In this document: in pieces, positions 7,711-16,892 of the stretch
Layout of the letters: each line of letters begins with the position of its first letter
How positions within the stretch are numbered: position 1 is the stretch's first letter
Assembly: GCA_017514905.1 (NCBI GenBank)
Contig: JAFWIK010000002.1
Coordinates: forward strand, 1 to 64,000
DNA from: Candidatus Saccharimonadota bacterium
GTDB lineage: Bacteria > Patescibacteriota > Saccharimonadia > Saccharimonadales > Saccharimonadaceae
Reading direction: 5' to 3'
Length of the DNA stretch: 64,000 bases
Notes under the pieces: model-generated
Told to the model about the DNA's origin: nothing
Database searches by the model: none
The model's input: the letters and a program-made list of their open reading frames with translations, nothing else
Made by a program: the position numbers and the translations under genes

Positions 7711-9027
7711 CTAGGCATCATCTTCAATGTCGTAGTCATCATCGTCGTCGTCATCATCATCGTAGATGTCTACTGTCGGACCACTAGTGTATTGACCAAA
7801 GATTTTCTGAAGAGTAGTCATCAAATCTTTAGCATCGGATGGTTCTTCAATGGTGAGGCTAGATGGATACGAGAAGCTAAAATCAATCGTAGCCTTCATT
7901 GTGGCGCAAGCTCGGTAGCAGTCAGCGCCATCAGGGCAACAATCTTCCGTCGCTGATTTGCTAGTATAGAGTCTAGTAAAGTTGCTGTCATTATCTACCT
8001 CTACATAAATATCAGTGCCTTCACTGAGGTCAGTGGTACCAGTAGAAGTAGTAGTGTTTAGACAATTGGCAGCTTTCTTGATCAAAGTAGATTCCTTCGC
8101 CTTTTCCTTGAAGCTGTTATAAGCCTCTTTGTCAACTACGACTTTGTAAACTGGACCGCTACCTTTGCTAGCCAAGGTCACACCCTCAGTTGTAGAAGAA
8201 ATAAATGGATTATTGCGATAAGCATCAACTAGACTTTGATCGCCTTTATTAATTTCTTCAGCAAGATCAGTCACGCAGGTAGCTTGGCTACCAGTATTCA
8301 TGCTTTCGCTGAGGGACTTCAAATCGTCAGTCGAAACCTTGAGCCATTTGCCATCAAGCGAGTCAAAGACATCACCAAACGCTGACATGTAGTATGAAAC
8401 AATTGCTTTGCTACTAGCCCCACTTGTGCCAGCTACCATTTTAATGTATTCGGTCACTGCATCTTCGATACCGCTGATATTCAAGTAAATATCACCGCCT
8501 TCGGTGCTAATGGCTTCTAGGTCGAGTGAAAGCTTGCTACTACCACTGATGTCTGCAACTAGAGTTGCCTTCAAATCACTAGCAGATGACTTGGTATCCA
8601 TATCGGATTGAAGCTTGAGAGACATCTTGGACAGCATAGAACTCGAATCGTCCGATTCTACTTCTATGGTGCCATCGACTTTCACATATTGTGGCACATT
8701 ACCACTCGCAAGCTTATCTAAGGCCTTTGCTACTGGATCGCTATTGCCGCCAGCTAGAAGGATTGCCGCAGTTATGCCTGCACCAGCTAGAACCAAAATC
8801 GCCACGACTAGGCCGATAATAAGGCCGGTTTTCTTCTTTTTGGGTGGCTCCTCGGCTGGCATCGCTGCCTTTACCATTGGCCTGGCCATTGGATCGGGTG
8901 CAGGAGCCGCTGCCGTTGGATGCGCAGGCTCAGCCGGATTAGCATTTAAATTGCCAGCCCCAGTTGCAGGCTGGGTTTTTGCACCTTGGTGCAAGGGATT
9001 TGGCGTTTCCCCGGTTTTTTCGCTCAT
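7711..9027 (-). CDS. Membrane-anchored protein with proline/alanine-rich N-terminus and acidic tail
   Basis: I do not recognise the family. The start chosen is the ATG at 9027 (MSEKTGETPN), which has a CGAGGAG site 6 nt upstream. The 438-residue product begins with about 65 proline- and alanine-rich cytoplasmic residues and a KKKK stretch. One membrane helix follows (TGLIIGLVVAILVLAGAGITAAILL). The outer region, rich in serine and threonine, is about 340 residues long and has paired cysteines (ATCVTD, AANCLN, DCCPDGADCYRAC). The last 20 residues are mostly aspartate, which suggests calcium or other cation binding; this is inference. It is monocistronic and convergent with uvrC. Confidence 0.6.
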   Translation of the reverse strand: MSEKTGETPNPLHQGAKTQPATGAGNLNANPAEPAHPTAAAPAPDPMARPMVKAAMPAEEPPKKKKTGLIIGLVVAILVLAGAGITAAILLAGGNSDPVAKALDKLASGNVPQYVKVDGTIEVESDDSSSMLSKMSLKLQSDMDTKSSASDLKATLVADISGSSKLSLDLEAISTEGGDIYLNISGIEDAVTEYIKMVAGTSGASSKAIVSYYMSAFGDVFDSLDGKWLKVSTDDLKSLSESMNTGSQATCVTDLAEEINKGDQSLVDAYRNNPFISSTTEGVTLASKGSGPVYKVVVDKEAYNSFKEKAKESTLIKKAANCLNTTTSTGTTDLSEGTDIYVEVDNDSNFTRLYTSKSATEDCCPDGADCYRACATMKATIDFSFSYPSSLTIEEPSDAKDLMTTLQKIFGQYTSGPTVDIYDDDDDDDDDYDIEDDA

Positions 9028-9106
9028 AAAAACTCCTCGTTTATTGTTAATTAAACTCATTATAGCATAAGCTATTTTTAATACAATACGTGATATAATA
9101 ATGTTT

Positions 9107-10387
9107 ATGGATAATTTTTTGATTAGTGATATAAAAGCAAGACAAGTTTTGGATTCGCGTGGTAATCCTACGGTAGAAGCCGAAGTTTATCTAAAAAATG
9201 GCGGGTTTGGTCGCGCTATTGTGCCGTCTGGTGCTTCAACTGGTAGTGGCGAAGCTTTGGAACTACGTGATGAGGATCCAGAGCGTTATCTCGGCAAAAG
9301 TGTTTTAAAAGCTGTTTGGAATGTAAATGACAAAATTCGCGATATTTTGGTAGACAATACCGCCGATCCGCGTATGGTCGACCAAATTATGTTGGATCTC
9401 GATGGCACGCCGAACAAATCTAATTTAGGCGCCAATGCAATTCTTGCGGTTTCTTTAGCCAACGCTAAAGCCAACGCAATGGCTCGCCAAATACCCTTTT
9501 ATCAATACGTGGCAGAACTCGCTGGCACAGCTGACCAACTGTCAATTCCGATGCCGATGATGAACGTAATGAATGGTGGCGCGCACGCTTCTTGGTCTAC
9601 GGATTTCCAGGAATATATGATTATTCCGCGATCCGCTAGCACCATTGCCGAAGCCATACAAATGGGCGCGGAAGTTTTTCATCATCTTAAGGCGGTTTTG
9701 AAAGAACGTGATTACCCCACTACGGTGGGTGATGAGGGCGGCTATGCACCAAAAGTACGTGAAGGCGACAATGAGCCGCTCGAATGCATCAAACTTGCGA
9801 TCGAAAAGGCCGGCTACAAGCTCGGCGAAGACATTGCGATTGCCATGGATATTGCTGCTTCAGAATTTTACGACAAAGATCATTACGTGCTCAAAACTAA
9901 CGGCGATTGGAAATCCGCAGATGATTTAATGAACTGGTATGATTGGATTATTAATAACTATCCGGTAGTTTCAATCGAAGATGGCTTAGCCGAAAACGAC
10001 TGGCAGAATTGGGCCAAAATGACCGAGCGCTTTGGCTCCAAGATCCAATTAGTAGGTGATGATTTGTTTGTTACTAACGCCAAACTGCTCGAAAAAGGTA
10101 TTGCTGAAAAATGCGCTAACGCAATTCTGATTAAACCAAACCAAATCGGCACTCTTACCGAAACGATTGACGCTGTGATGCTGGCCAAGCGTGCCGGATA
10201 CAAAACTGTAATGTCGCACCGCTCCGGCGAAACTGAAGATGTCTCCATCGCGCACCTCGCCGTCGGCCTCGGCACCGGTCAAATCAAAACCGGCTCCCTC
10301 TCCCGCACCGACCGCGTCGCCAAGTACAACGAACTCATCCGCATTTCCGACAACAATCCTTCCCTTCGCCTCGCCCAGCCATTCTAG
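9107..10387 (+). CDS. eno: Enolase
   Basis: Enolase converts 2-phosphoglycerate to phosphoenolpyruvate in glycolysis. The 426-residue product has the N-terminal KARQVLDSRGNPTVEAEV block, VPSGASTGSGEALELRD, the metal-binding aspartate and glutamate segments (AMDIAASEFY, SIEDGLAENDW, LVGDDLFVTN), the catalytic lysine in ILIKPNQIGT, and SHRSGETEDVSIAHLAVGLGTGQIKTGS. The start chosen is the second ATG at 9107, because the TATAAT at 9094-9099 places transcription initiation right there, giving a leaderless mRNA. An ATG at 9101 in the same frame is the alternative. It stands alone and is divergent from the 7711-9027 gene. Confidence 0.97.
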   Translation: MDNFLISDIKARQVLDSRGNPTVEAEVYLKNGGFGRAIVPSGASTGSGEALELRDEDPERYLGKSVLKAVWNVNDKIRDILVDNTADPRMVDQIMLDLDGTPNKSNLGANAILAVSLANAKANAMARQIPFYQYVAELAGTADQLSIPMPMMNVMNGGAHASWSTDFQEYMIIPRSASTIAEAIQMGAEVFHHLKAVLKERDYPTTVGDEGGYAPKVREGDNEPLECIKLAIEKAGYKLGEDIAIAMDIAASEFYDKDHYVLKTNGDWKSADDLMNWYDWIINNYPVVSIEDGLAENDWQNWAKMTERFGSKIQLVGDDLFVTNAKLLEKGIAEKCANAILIKPNQIGTLTETIDAVMLAKRAGYKTVMSHRSGETEDVSIAHLAVGLGTGQIKTGSLSRTDRVAKYNELIRISDNNPSLRLAQPF

Positions 10388-10404
10388 CTAGAAAGACTTG
10401 CTGC

Positions 10405-10510
10405 TTGACAAAATTATCTGCTATGCTAATATAAAAGCATAAGAGACATAGATCTAGAAACTATACCTCTGGGTTTGGATTAAGTCGCTTTTAGCGGCTT
10501 AATTTTTTTC
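10405..10510 (+). ncRNA. Putative small RNA with own promoter and terminator
   Basis: TTGACA at 10405-10410 and an extended -10 (TGCTAATAT, box 10427-10432) form a promoter. A transcript starting near 10439 would run through about 40 nt with no open frame into a terminator at 10479-10510 (ATTAAGTCGCT/AGCGGCTTAAT plus a T run). No gene follows on this strand until 10856. I do not recognise the RNA family. Confidence 0.5.
10479..10510 (+). terminator. Intrinsic terminator
   Basis: ATTAAGTCGCT at 10479-10489 pairs with AGCGGCTTAAT at 10493-10503 and is followed by seven Ts. It ends the putative small RNA and any eno read-through. From 10511 to 10780 I see no credible gene; the only frames are unsupported minus-strand ones without known motifs. 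Confidence 0.88.
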
Positions 10511-10792
10511 TTCGGCTACCTCGCCATAACGAGAGCTTTACGGTAATTCTTATTCGCCAAAGCGATAATCGTATGCCCATCTAAACTCCTTTCTGAACTT
10601 CTGACGTATCTAGAATGGTGGTTTACTGAAGCTCCACACCCGCACGAAAAATTCCTGCTGTGTATTACCAAACCCCACCAACCCCGAAGCCAACCCGCAC
10701 GCATTATAAGCACATCTTAAAATGAATTTCAACTCCCATGACTGCTAAAAAGCATAGACAGATAAAATGTTCATAATTATTGCAAAAAATCC

Positions 10793-10821
10793 TTGACGCT
10801 AAATAGTGGTTTAGCTATAAT
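10793..10821 (+). promoter_or_regulatory. Promoter of the FISUMP gene at 10856
   Basis: TTGACG at 10793-10798 and TATAAT at 10816-10821 have a perfect 17-bp spacing. The predicted leader is about 28 nt. Confidence 0.8.
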
Positions 10822-10855
10822 ATAAGCATAACAATATAACCATAGGATCTCGGGA

Positions 10856-12787
10856 ATGACGGAACGTTTTTATAGAACTAATCAAACTAGTGCATCAACT
10901 AGTCTATATATAACTGTCGGAGGCCTATTAAGTATTACAGCTCTCTCTGCAGCTCTTCTCTCTTCTATCTACGTTTCTGCTGATAGTTCTTCTGCCAATG
11001 CTTCTGTCACGGTCCCCGAAGCTTGTACTATGACTTCTACTGTAGATACTGCTCATACTGCTAATATTGATCCTGGTACTTATAAAAGTGATGGTATCGG
11101 ACAAACCACTATCTCTACTACTTGTAATGATACATCGGGCTATGCTATTTATGCTATAGGATACACTGGTGATGAATATACTGGCACTAATCATACTAAA
11201 CTCGTAGGAGCTAACTCTGGTACAGCTATTGCTACTGGTACCACTCATACTGGTGATACTTCCTACTGGTCTATGAAACTTACAGCTGGTACGAATGCTC
11301 CTATCATTGATAATAGCTACAATGACTTTAACGTAGTACCAGACACTTACGTAAAAGTCGCTCATAAAACTTCCGCTACTGGTTCTACTGCTTCTACCAT
11401 TACTACTACTTATGCTGCTTATATCTCAAGTTCCCAAGTAGCTGATTCTTATAGTGGCAAAGTTAAATATACGATGGTGCATCCAAATGATGCCTCTGCA
11501 CCACTCGCCCCACTCGCCGAGTCAGATTGCCCAGCCAATAAGATCTGCTATGCCCCCAATGCTTCTGACATTGTTGGCTCTATGAGTTCACTTGGTACTG
11601 TGACGGCTTCTGCTACAGCTGGCGCACAATCTACTTCTTCTAACGCTACACCTACTCTCATTGCACCAAACTATTCCCGCTCTAATTATGGCTTTGCTGG
11701 TTGGAGCCCAGATTTTGTAGCCACATCTTCTAGTACGATCTACGGCCCAAACCAAACTATCACTACTAGCACCTCCGGTACTGGAGATGCCGATGTTTCA
11801 CAGCATGGCCTTATCCTTTACCCAGTCTGGGTGGCTAGTACTGGTAATCTCCAAAGCTGGAATGGTTGCACTAGCCTCACTCAAGCTAGTGCTAGCGGGG
11901 TTAATACCCTAGCTAGCGTAACTGCTCTGACTGACCAAAGAGATAACAATACCTATGCTGTAGCAAGACTCTCCGATGGTCACTGCTGGATGATAGAAAA
12001 TTTAAGACTAGATAGTACTAATAGTGACAATTCTACTGGAGCTCTTTCTCAGGGTTACGGTACATCCGCTACTTATGGTAACTTCGGTGGTCTAGCTGAT
12101 ACTGAAAATGCTAACTTTACAGATAGCACTACCGCTAACTCCCTTTACTATTCTGGCACTCAAGACGGTACTGCTAGTATAGACATTGGCGCTACCAACT
12201 ATCCAGACTATCGCATGCCTCGCTATAACAACAATAACACTAATAGAAGCCTCACTGCCAGCTATAACGGAACAGGTAATACTACCTACTATCAATGGTA
12301 TGGTTATGGTAACTACTACACTTGGCATGCTATTATTGCAGATTTAACCTATAATGGCACTAATAATCAATCCACTACTGGCACTTCACTTTGTCCTACT
12401 GGTTGGCGGCTTCCTCAAGGTGGTAATAAAACTAGAATAGAATCAAACGATGATAATGATTTTTGGAACTTAATGGTGGATGCTCTAAATGGTGGTATTA
12501 ATCCGGCTAATTACGATAGTTTTAGCTCTCCATATTACACTGGTTCAACAGAAGCAGGTCCTGTATCAGCAAAGTTGAGAAGCTATCCTAATAATTTCGT
12601 CTACTCCGGCTACTTCTATGCGGCGTCGGCGTACGATAGGAGTAGAAGCGGCAGCTATTGGTCGTCTACAGCGTACGGTTACAACAGCTCGTACTACCTA
12701 TACCTGTATAGCTCTTACGTCGGCCCGGGTACGGGTGGCAGCAATAAGTACAGCGGCCTATTTGCCCGTTGTCTGGTAGGCTCTTAG
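10856..12787 (+). CDS. FISUMP-domain surface protein with InlB-type repeat
   Basis: The 643-residue product has an N-terminal membrane/signal helix (about residues 17-40, ending SSIYVSADS). An N-terminal beta-rich domain runs to about residue 210. A Listeria-Bacteroides/InlB-like repeat follows (NYSRSNYGFAGWSPDF, about 270-290). The FISUMP region occupies the last 300 residues: DGHCWMIENLRLDS, LCPTGWRLPQGGN and the end segment GSYWSSTAYGYNSSYYLY...GLFARCLVGS. The last 60 residues are more GC-rich than the rest and very unlike the paralogues at the exposed positions. It has its own strong promoter and is followed by the CGCTA repeat block at 12861-12961. Role as a host-binding surface protein is inferred. 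Confidence 0.85.
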   Translation: MTERFYRTNQTSASTSLYITVGGLLSITALSAALLSSIYVSADSSSANASVTVPEACTMTSTVDTAHTANIDPGTYKSDGIGQTTISTTCNDTSGYAIYAIGYTGDEYTGTNHTKLVGANSGTAIATGTTHTGDTSYWSMKLTAGTNAPIIDNSYNDFNVVPDTYVKVAHKTSATGSTASTITTTYAAYISSSQVADSYSGKVKYTMVHPNDASAPLAPLAESDCPANKICYAPNASDIVGSMSSLGTVTASATAGAQSTSSNATPTLIAPNYSRSNYGFAGWSPDFVATSSSTIYGPNQTITTSTSGTGDADVSQHGLILYPVWVASTGNLQSWNGCTSLTQASASGVNTLASVTALTDQRDNNTYAVARLSDGHCWMIENLRLDSTNSDNSTGALSQGYGTSATYGNFGGLADTENANFTDSTTANSLYYSGTQDGTASIDIGATNYPDYRMPRYNNNNTNRSLTASYNGTGNTTYYQWYGYGNYYTWHAIIADLTYNGTNNQSTTGTSLCPTGWRLPQGGNKTRIESNDDNDFWNLMVDALNGGINPANYDSFSSPYYTGSTEAGPVSAKLRSYPNNFVYSGYFYAASAYDRSRSGSYWSSTAYGYNSSYYLYLYSSYVGPGTGGSNKYSGLFARCLVGS

Positions 12788-12839
12788 AGCTTTTCCTCCC
12801 CTGGATTTTAACCCAAGGTAATTTCGGTTTACCCCTCAA

Positions 12840-12853
12840 GAAGCGAAAGCTTC
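12840..12853 (+). other. Small hairpin with GAAA tetraloop downstream of FISUMP gene
   Basis: GAAGC at 12840-12844 and GCTTC at 12849-12853 enclose the tetraloop GAAA. Known DGR target genes often have a GRNA-tetraloop hairpin just after the variable region; here the stem is only 5 bp and lies 53 nt past the stop, so the link is weak. Confidence 0.35.
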
Positions 12854-12860
12854 CTTTGTC

Positions 12861-12961
12861 ACTATATATAATATATAGTGACCATCAACCACTATATCTA
12901 GCGTCCAGAATCTACCAAAATACGCTACATCTAGCGTATCACCGAACAATTCCCGAACAAA
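12861..12961. repeat. 3' flanking repeat block with paired CGCTA-N4-TAGCG palindromes (copy 1)
   Basis: The block opens with a perfect palindrome ACTATATATAATATATAGT (12861-12879). Two 14-bp inverted repeats follow: CACTA-TATC-TAGCG at 12890-12903 and CGCTA-CATC-TAGCG at 12923-12936, with starts 33 bp apart. It ends with CCGAACAAT/CCCGAACA direct repeats. The same order and spacing recur at 62998-63093. Confidence 0.85.
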
Positions 12962-12973
12962 ATCATAAATTGG

Positions 12974-13687
12974 TTACATATCCCTAGCGAGCTCCGCTGC
13001 CTCGCGGAACCCATCATAGAAGTTTTCGGAAATCTTGGGATGGCCAATTTTATTCGCAGCCTTTACGACTTCTGTCACGTCATTTGTGACTCTAAAAATG
13101 TCAGTGTCATTCTTATTGATGAGCCCTAGAAAAACCATGTTTTTAATCACACGATTAAAAGCACGCCAATAGTTTCTACCAATTAGAAATACTGGCATCT
13201 TGGGCATCTTCCCTTCCTGCATTAAACAAAGGATTTCCGAGATTTCGTCCATTGTGCCAAACCCACCTGGGAAAAAGACAAAAACCTTCGCTGCCATTGC
13301 GAGCGAAACTTTGCGAGCAAAGAAGTATTCAAAATTCATATAATCAGTAAGATATTTATTTGGGAACTGCTCGTGCGCTAGCACAATGTTTAGGCCGATC
13401 GTGCGCCCACCGATTTCGTAGGCCCCGTGTGAAGCTGCTTCCATAATACCGGGGCCACCGCCAGTTACCACAGTATGCCCGTTTTCGGCAAGTAGGTGCC
13501 CTAGCTTAAAAGCCATTCTGCAATAGACTGAATCTTGCGGCAGTCTGGCGGAGCCAAAAATTGTCACACCCTGCGGGAAGGACCGTACTAGCTGCAAGCC
13601 CCGCCCAAGGTCCTTGGCATACGCGTTGGCACGCTCTAGGTCTGCGATTGATAATTTTTTGAGTAGTTCTTCTTCGGCCTTAATCAT
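12974..13687 (-). CDS. LOG family protein (TIGR00730, 'lysine decarboxylase'-like nucleotide hydrolase)
   Basis: The 237-residue product carries both LOG signatures, GGGPGIMEAASHGAYEIGG (about residues 76-95) and PGGFGTMDEISEIL (about 139-153). Family members are Rossmann-fold phosphoribohydrolases that act on nucleoside 5'-monophosphates; in plants and actinobacteria they release cytokinins. The biological substrate here is unknown. An AAGGAG site precedes the ATG. It is the last gene of the gapA-rpiB-rpe-pfkB operon, 8 bp after the kinase, so a link to ribose phosphate metabolism is plausible. Confidence 0.88.
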   Translation of the reverse strand: MIKAEEELLKKLSIADLERANAYAKDLGRGLQLVRSFPQGVTIFGSARLPQDSVYCRMAFKLGHLLAENGHTVVTGGGPGIMEAASHGAYEIGGRTIGLNIVLAHEQFPNKYLTDYMNFEYFFARKVSLAMAAKVFVFFPGGFGTMDEISEILCLMQEGKMPKMPVFLIGRNYWRAFNRVIKNMVFLGLINKNDTDIFRVTNDVTEVVKAANKIGHPKISENFYDGFREAAELARDM

Positions 13688-13695
13688 GTTGCTCC

Positions 13696-14658
13696 TTATA
13701 TTTTTTGTATTGGCATTAAATGTAATTTTTCTTTGCCGGTCAAAACTCCAGCGTTGGCTCCAAGTTTAGAGACTACAGCTGTGGAGTTAGCCGAAGCAAA
13801 AACGAGTGAATCTTTGAAGGACTTACCGGCTGCAAAATGCGCCAAGAATCCAGAGCCGAACGCATCGCCAGCACCCGTGGCATCTTTGACTTTTTGGTCT
13901 TCATAGATGCCAAAACGGTAAGTCTCGGTGCCATCGCTCGCAATTCCGCCCATCTGCCCATCCGTAATGATCGCGATTTCTACATAACTAATGAGATGAT
14001 AGAGTAGCTCAGACAAGACTACTCCTGGCACTAATTTGCCAGCTTCGGATTTGTTTACATTCAAAATATCGACATATTCAAATAGCTTTAATAGTTGTTC
14101 TGGATGTTCAAGTTCTTTGACACCAGGATTAAACATGATATTAATATCTAGTTTTTTCGCATATTTCATAAATCGCTCTAACGTATCCAAATCTCCACGC
14201 AAAGTAGTAATATAGAGCCAATCCGGCTGGATCAAGTCCAAATCTTTTTCTGAAAAATTACCAAACTGTTCTGAAGCACCCCGACAGGTCAGAATCGTCC
14301 GCTCACCGCTCTTGCTATCTAGTAGAATCACAGACGTGCCAGTATTTTTGCGTTCCAAGAAATTAATATAGCTACTATCAACTCCTTCTCTATCTAGAGT
14401 CTTAACGATTGCAGCCCCAGCTGGATCGTGGGAAATATTGCCTAAGAATACTGCTTCGTGTCCATGCCTTGCGAACGTAATCGCCGAATTGATACCGCCG
14501 CCACCAACTTCATAAGAAATTTTATCGATATCAACCTTGGAGCCAACTAACATCTCGCCAAAAATTGCGCTATCACCAATCCTTGTTGGGGTTAAATCAT
14601 CTCGGTCAACCAAATATATATCTTGTAGGGCACTGCCTAATGAAACGATCCTAGCCAT
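13696..14658 (-). CDS. PfkB-family carbohydrate kinase
   Basis: The 320-residue product has the PfkB/ribokinase fold. The N-terminal GGGGINSAITFARHGHEAVFLGNISHDPAG block binds the sugar. The C-terminal signature DATGAGDAFGSGFLAHFAAG carries the catalytic aspartate and the anion hole. Substrates in the family include ribose, fructose, adenosine and other sugars; sequence alone does not decide. The neighbours (ribulose-5-phosphate epimerase and ribose-5-phosphate isomerase B) favour ribose, ribulose or a nucleoside. Its start codon overlaps the last base of rpe, which points to translational coupling. Confidence 0.88.
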   Translation of the reverse strand: MARIVSLGSALQDIYLVDRDDLTPTRIGDSAIFGEMLVGSKVDIDKISYEVGGGGINSAITFARHGHEAVFLGNISHDPAGAAIVKTLDREGVDSSYINFLERKNTGTSVILLDSKSGERTILTCRGASEQFGNFSEKDLDLIQPDWLYITTLRGDLDTLERFMKYAKKLDINIMFNPGVKELEHPEQLLKLFEYVDILNVNKSEAGKLVPGVVLSELLYHLISYVEIAIITDGQMGGIASDGTETYRFGIYEDQKVKDATGAGDAFGSGFLAHFAAGKSFKDSLVFASANSTAVVSKLGANAGVLTGKEKLHLMPIQKI

Positions 14659-15314
14659 TAGAGCACTACTCCATTTTTATCAATTTCGGCTACTAATTCT
14701 TGGAAAGTTTGAGCTGGGTTTTCGGACTGAGCAATTGCAGAACCAACATTTATTACGTCAAGATCAGCATGTGCCAAAGCCCGAATATTTGTCATATTAG
14801 CTCCGCCGTCCCAACCAATTTCCACTTCTGGCTTCATATTACGAATCAGAGGAATCTTTTCCATTTGCATCAAATCGGCCGGAGCGCCTTGTACGCCAGG
14901 CTGTCCTGCAAAGATCAAGACATGATCCGCCGCATCAATGTATTGTTTGACGTTGCCAGGAAAAGTGGAAGGTAGAAGTGCCACTCCAACTTTGATGCCG
15001 GCGTCCTTTAACGCCTTAAATGTAGGCAACAAATCTTCGTTAGCTTCGGCATGCAAAATGCAAAGCGAAGGATTTAACTTTAAGATCGTATCCAGACTCT
15101 CGGAAGGGTTTGCCGCCATCAAATGCAGATCAGCTTCCCAGTTGCGCGGCCACCAAACATTAGTCACATCTAGTGTCTCGTTTGGAGCAAAAATTCCGTC
15201 CGTCACATCAATTTGTACGCGGCGCGTAAAAACATTAATCCGCTCCACTTGAGCCCGATATTCAACTTTGTTATCGGTCAGTATAGCTGGTACGATAGAA
15301 ACTGTTCTAATCAT
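14658..15314 (-). CDS. rpe: Ribulose-phosphate 3-epimerase-type protein
   Basis: The 218-residue product is a TIM barrel with IQVDVTDGIFAPN-like metal site (here VQIDVTDGIFAPN, about residues 35-47), LHLMAANPSE (where canonical enzymes have DVHLMV..P), and VEIGWDGGANMTNIRAL near the C-terminus. Rpe interconverts ribulose- and xylulose-5-phosphate in the pentose phosphate pathway. Several canonical positions differ, so a related hexulose-phosphate substrate is possible. The gene overlaps rpiB by 8 bp upstream and the kinase by 1 bp downstream. Confidence 0.85.
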   Translation of the reverse strand: MIRTVSIVPAILTDNKVEYRAQVERINVFTRRVQIDVTDGIFAPNETLDVTNVWWPRNWEADLHLMAANPSESLDTILKLNPSLCILHAEANEDLLPTFKALKDAGIKVGVALLPSTFPGNVKQYIDAADHVLIFAGQPGVQGAPADLMQMEKIPLIRNMKPEVEIGWDGGANMTNIRALAHADLDVINVGSAIAQSENPAQTFQELVAEIDKNGVVL

Positions 15315-15759
15315 AATCTTCCCTTTCGTCTAAACGATTAATGCGCCTCACCCGGCGTTCTAAACTTGCAAAAGTCGTGTTAAGAAACGTCATTGCAATT
15401 GCCCCCATGGCTTTTTCGTCCAAAAAATGCGCCGACATGCAAAGAATATTAGCATCTTCGTGTTCACGTGCTAAAACTGCCGACTCAGTACTATCGCAGT
15501 GTGCTGCCCTGATGCCCTTAAAACGATTAGCTTGAATGGTCATGCCGTGTGCCGAATCACAAATTAGAATTCCCACTGAGCCTGGGTTTTCACGCACATT
15601 TTTTGCAACGGCCACCGCTGGGTCATTAAAATCATCACCCTCAACGTATTCAAAAGCCCCGAGGTCCGTAGCCTTGAAGCCTTGTGCTGTCAAGAACTCT
15701 AATAAAGAATTCTTTTTCTCTAGACCACGATAATCTGCTCCGAGGTATACTTCCATCAT
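15307..15759 (-). CDS. rpiB: Ribose 5-phosphate isomerase B (RpiB/LacAB family)
   Basis: The 150-residue product matches the RpiB length. It opens with VYLGADYRGLEKKNSLLEFL (canonical GsDHAGf.lK), and carries GILICDSAHGMTIQANRFKGIRAAHC, where the usual GTGIG loop is CDSAHGM, and DANILCMSAHFLDEKAM. It interconverts ribose-5-phosphate and ribulose-5-phosphate. The start overlaps the end of gapA by 4 bp. Confidence 0.85.
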   Translation of the reverse strand: MMEVYLGADYRGLEKKNSLLEFLTAQGFKATDLGAFEYVEGDDFNDPAVAVAKNVRENPGSVGILICDSAHGMTIQANRFKGIRAAHCDSTESAVLAREHEDANILCMSAHFLDEKAMGAIAMTFLNTTFASLERRVRRINRLDEREDYD

Positions 15760-16760
15760 TCAGCCTTTCCAAAATCCACAGCTAACTCTACTAGGCGGTT
15801 AGAATAGCCCCACTCGTTATCATACCAAGCTACTACTTTGACGAGATTGCCTCCCACTACGTCAAGCAGTGGCAAATCTACAATGCATGAATGTGGATCA
15901 CCGATAAAATCCGAAGAAACCAGCTCCTCGTCTGTTACGTCTAAAATTCCCTCAAAGTAAGGTTCCTTCGCAGCCTTTTTAAATAGATTAGCCAGAGCTT
16001 CCTTTGTGGTCTCAACTTTTAACACCGCGGTAATGTCAGACAAAGAAACTACCGGAGTTGGCACTCGAATCGACAGCCCCGTGAATTTATCCTTTAAGGA
16101 CGGGACTGTAAGAGCAGCAGCTTTTGAGGCGCCAGTTGTAGTTGGAATGATATTTTCCGCTGCAGATCTGGCTTCACGCAGATCCTTCGCTGGTGCATCT
16201 AGCACTCGCTGGGAGGCTGTGTAGGAATGCACGGTTGTCATCATCGCTTTTTCGATGCCATATTCATCCTCCAGAATTTTCATAATTGGTGCAATGCAAT
16301 TGGTTGTGCAAGAAGCGTTAGATAAGATCAAGTCAGAGTCATCTACGACTTCCTCGTTTACGCCGAGTACTACAGTCTTAGCGCCCTCGCCCTTGGCCGG
16401 AGCAGAAATCACCACTCGTTTTGCGCCAGCTTTGAGGTGCGCTTTGGCATCTTCAGGCTTAGTAAAGCGACCAGTTGATTCAATCACTACATCGACACCA
16501 AGTTTTTTCCATGGCAAATTGGCAGGATCTGTCTCGGCAAAAACCGGAATTTCGCGCGTATTAACAATAATAGATTTTTCAGTTGCGCTGACTTTTTTAT
16601 CATAAGTGCCGTAAGACGAATCGTACTTTAAAAGATGCGCTAGAGTCTTTGCATCCGTAATATCATTAATCCCAACAATTTGCGCATCACGACGTTCCAA
16701 CAAAATCTTGAAAGCATTTCGCCCGATCCTGCCAAACCCGTTAATTGCAACTTTTACCAT
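15756..16760 (-). CDS. gap: Glyceraldehyde-3-phosphate dehydrogenase, type I
   Basis: The 334-residue product has the NAD-binding NGFGRIGRNAFKI start, the catalytic-cysteine motif SNASCTTNCIAPI (about residues 148-160), the histidine in HSYTASQRVLDAP, and WYDNEWGYSNRLV near the end. It oxidises glyceraldehyde-3-phosphate in glycolysis. The ATG at 16760 is chosen because TAGGAGG lies directly upstream; an in-frame ATG at 16808 would add 16 unlikely residues. It heads a five-gene operon with rpiB, rpe, a PfkB kinase and a LOG protein, tying glycolysis to ribose phosphate handling. Confidence 0.97.
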   Translation of the reverse strand: MVKVAINGFGRIGRNAFKILLERRDAQIVGINDITDAKTLAHLLKYDSSYGTYDKKVSATEKSIIVNTREIPVFAETDPANLPWKKLGVDVVIESTGRFTKPEDAKAHLKAGAKRVVISAPAKGEGAKTVVLGVNEEVVDDSDLILSNASCTTNCIAPIMKILEDEYGIEKAMMTTVHSYTASQRVLDAPAKDLREARSAAENIIPTTTGASKAAALTVPSLKDKFTGLSIRVPTPVVSLSDITAVLKVETTKEALANLFKKAAKEPYFEGILDVTDEELVSSDFIGDPHSCIVDLPLLDVVGGNLVKVVAWYDNEWGYSNRLVELAVDFGKAE

Positions 16761-16892
16761 TTTACCTCCTAATCTTCTTATGCCTATTATAACACAAAAA
16801 TTAAGCATTTTTGGTAATTTATGCGAGATAAAAAAGCTCTTTTCAAAGCATAATGAGATTTAGACCAGATTTGTTCGCCTGCGTTCAATAAA

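Noticed and set aside
10516-10713. Minus-strand open frame of 65 residues between enolase and the FISUMP gene
   Set aside because: No ribosome site, no recognisable motif and odd composition; the region has no supporting context.
12861-12961. CRISPR array
   Set aside because: Only two short palindromic units 33 bp apart, no spacer-repeat alternation and no cas genes.
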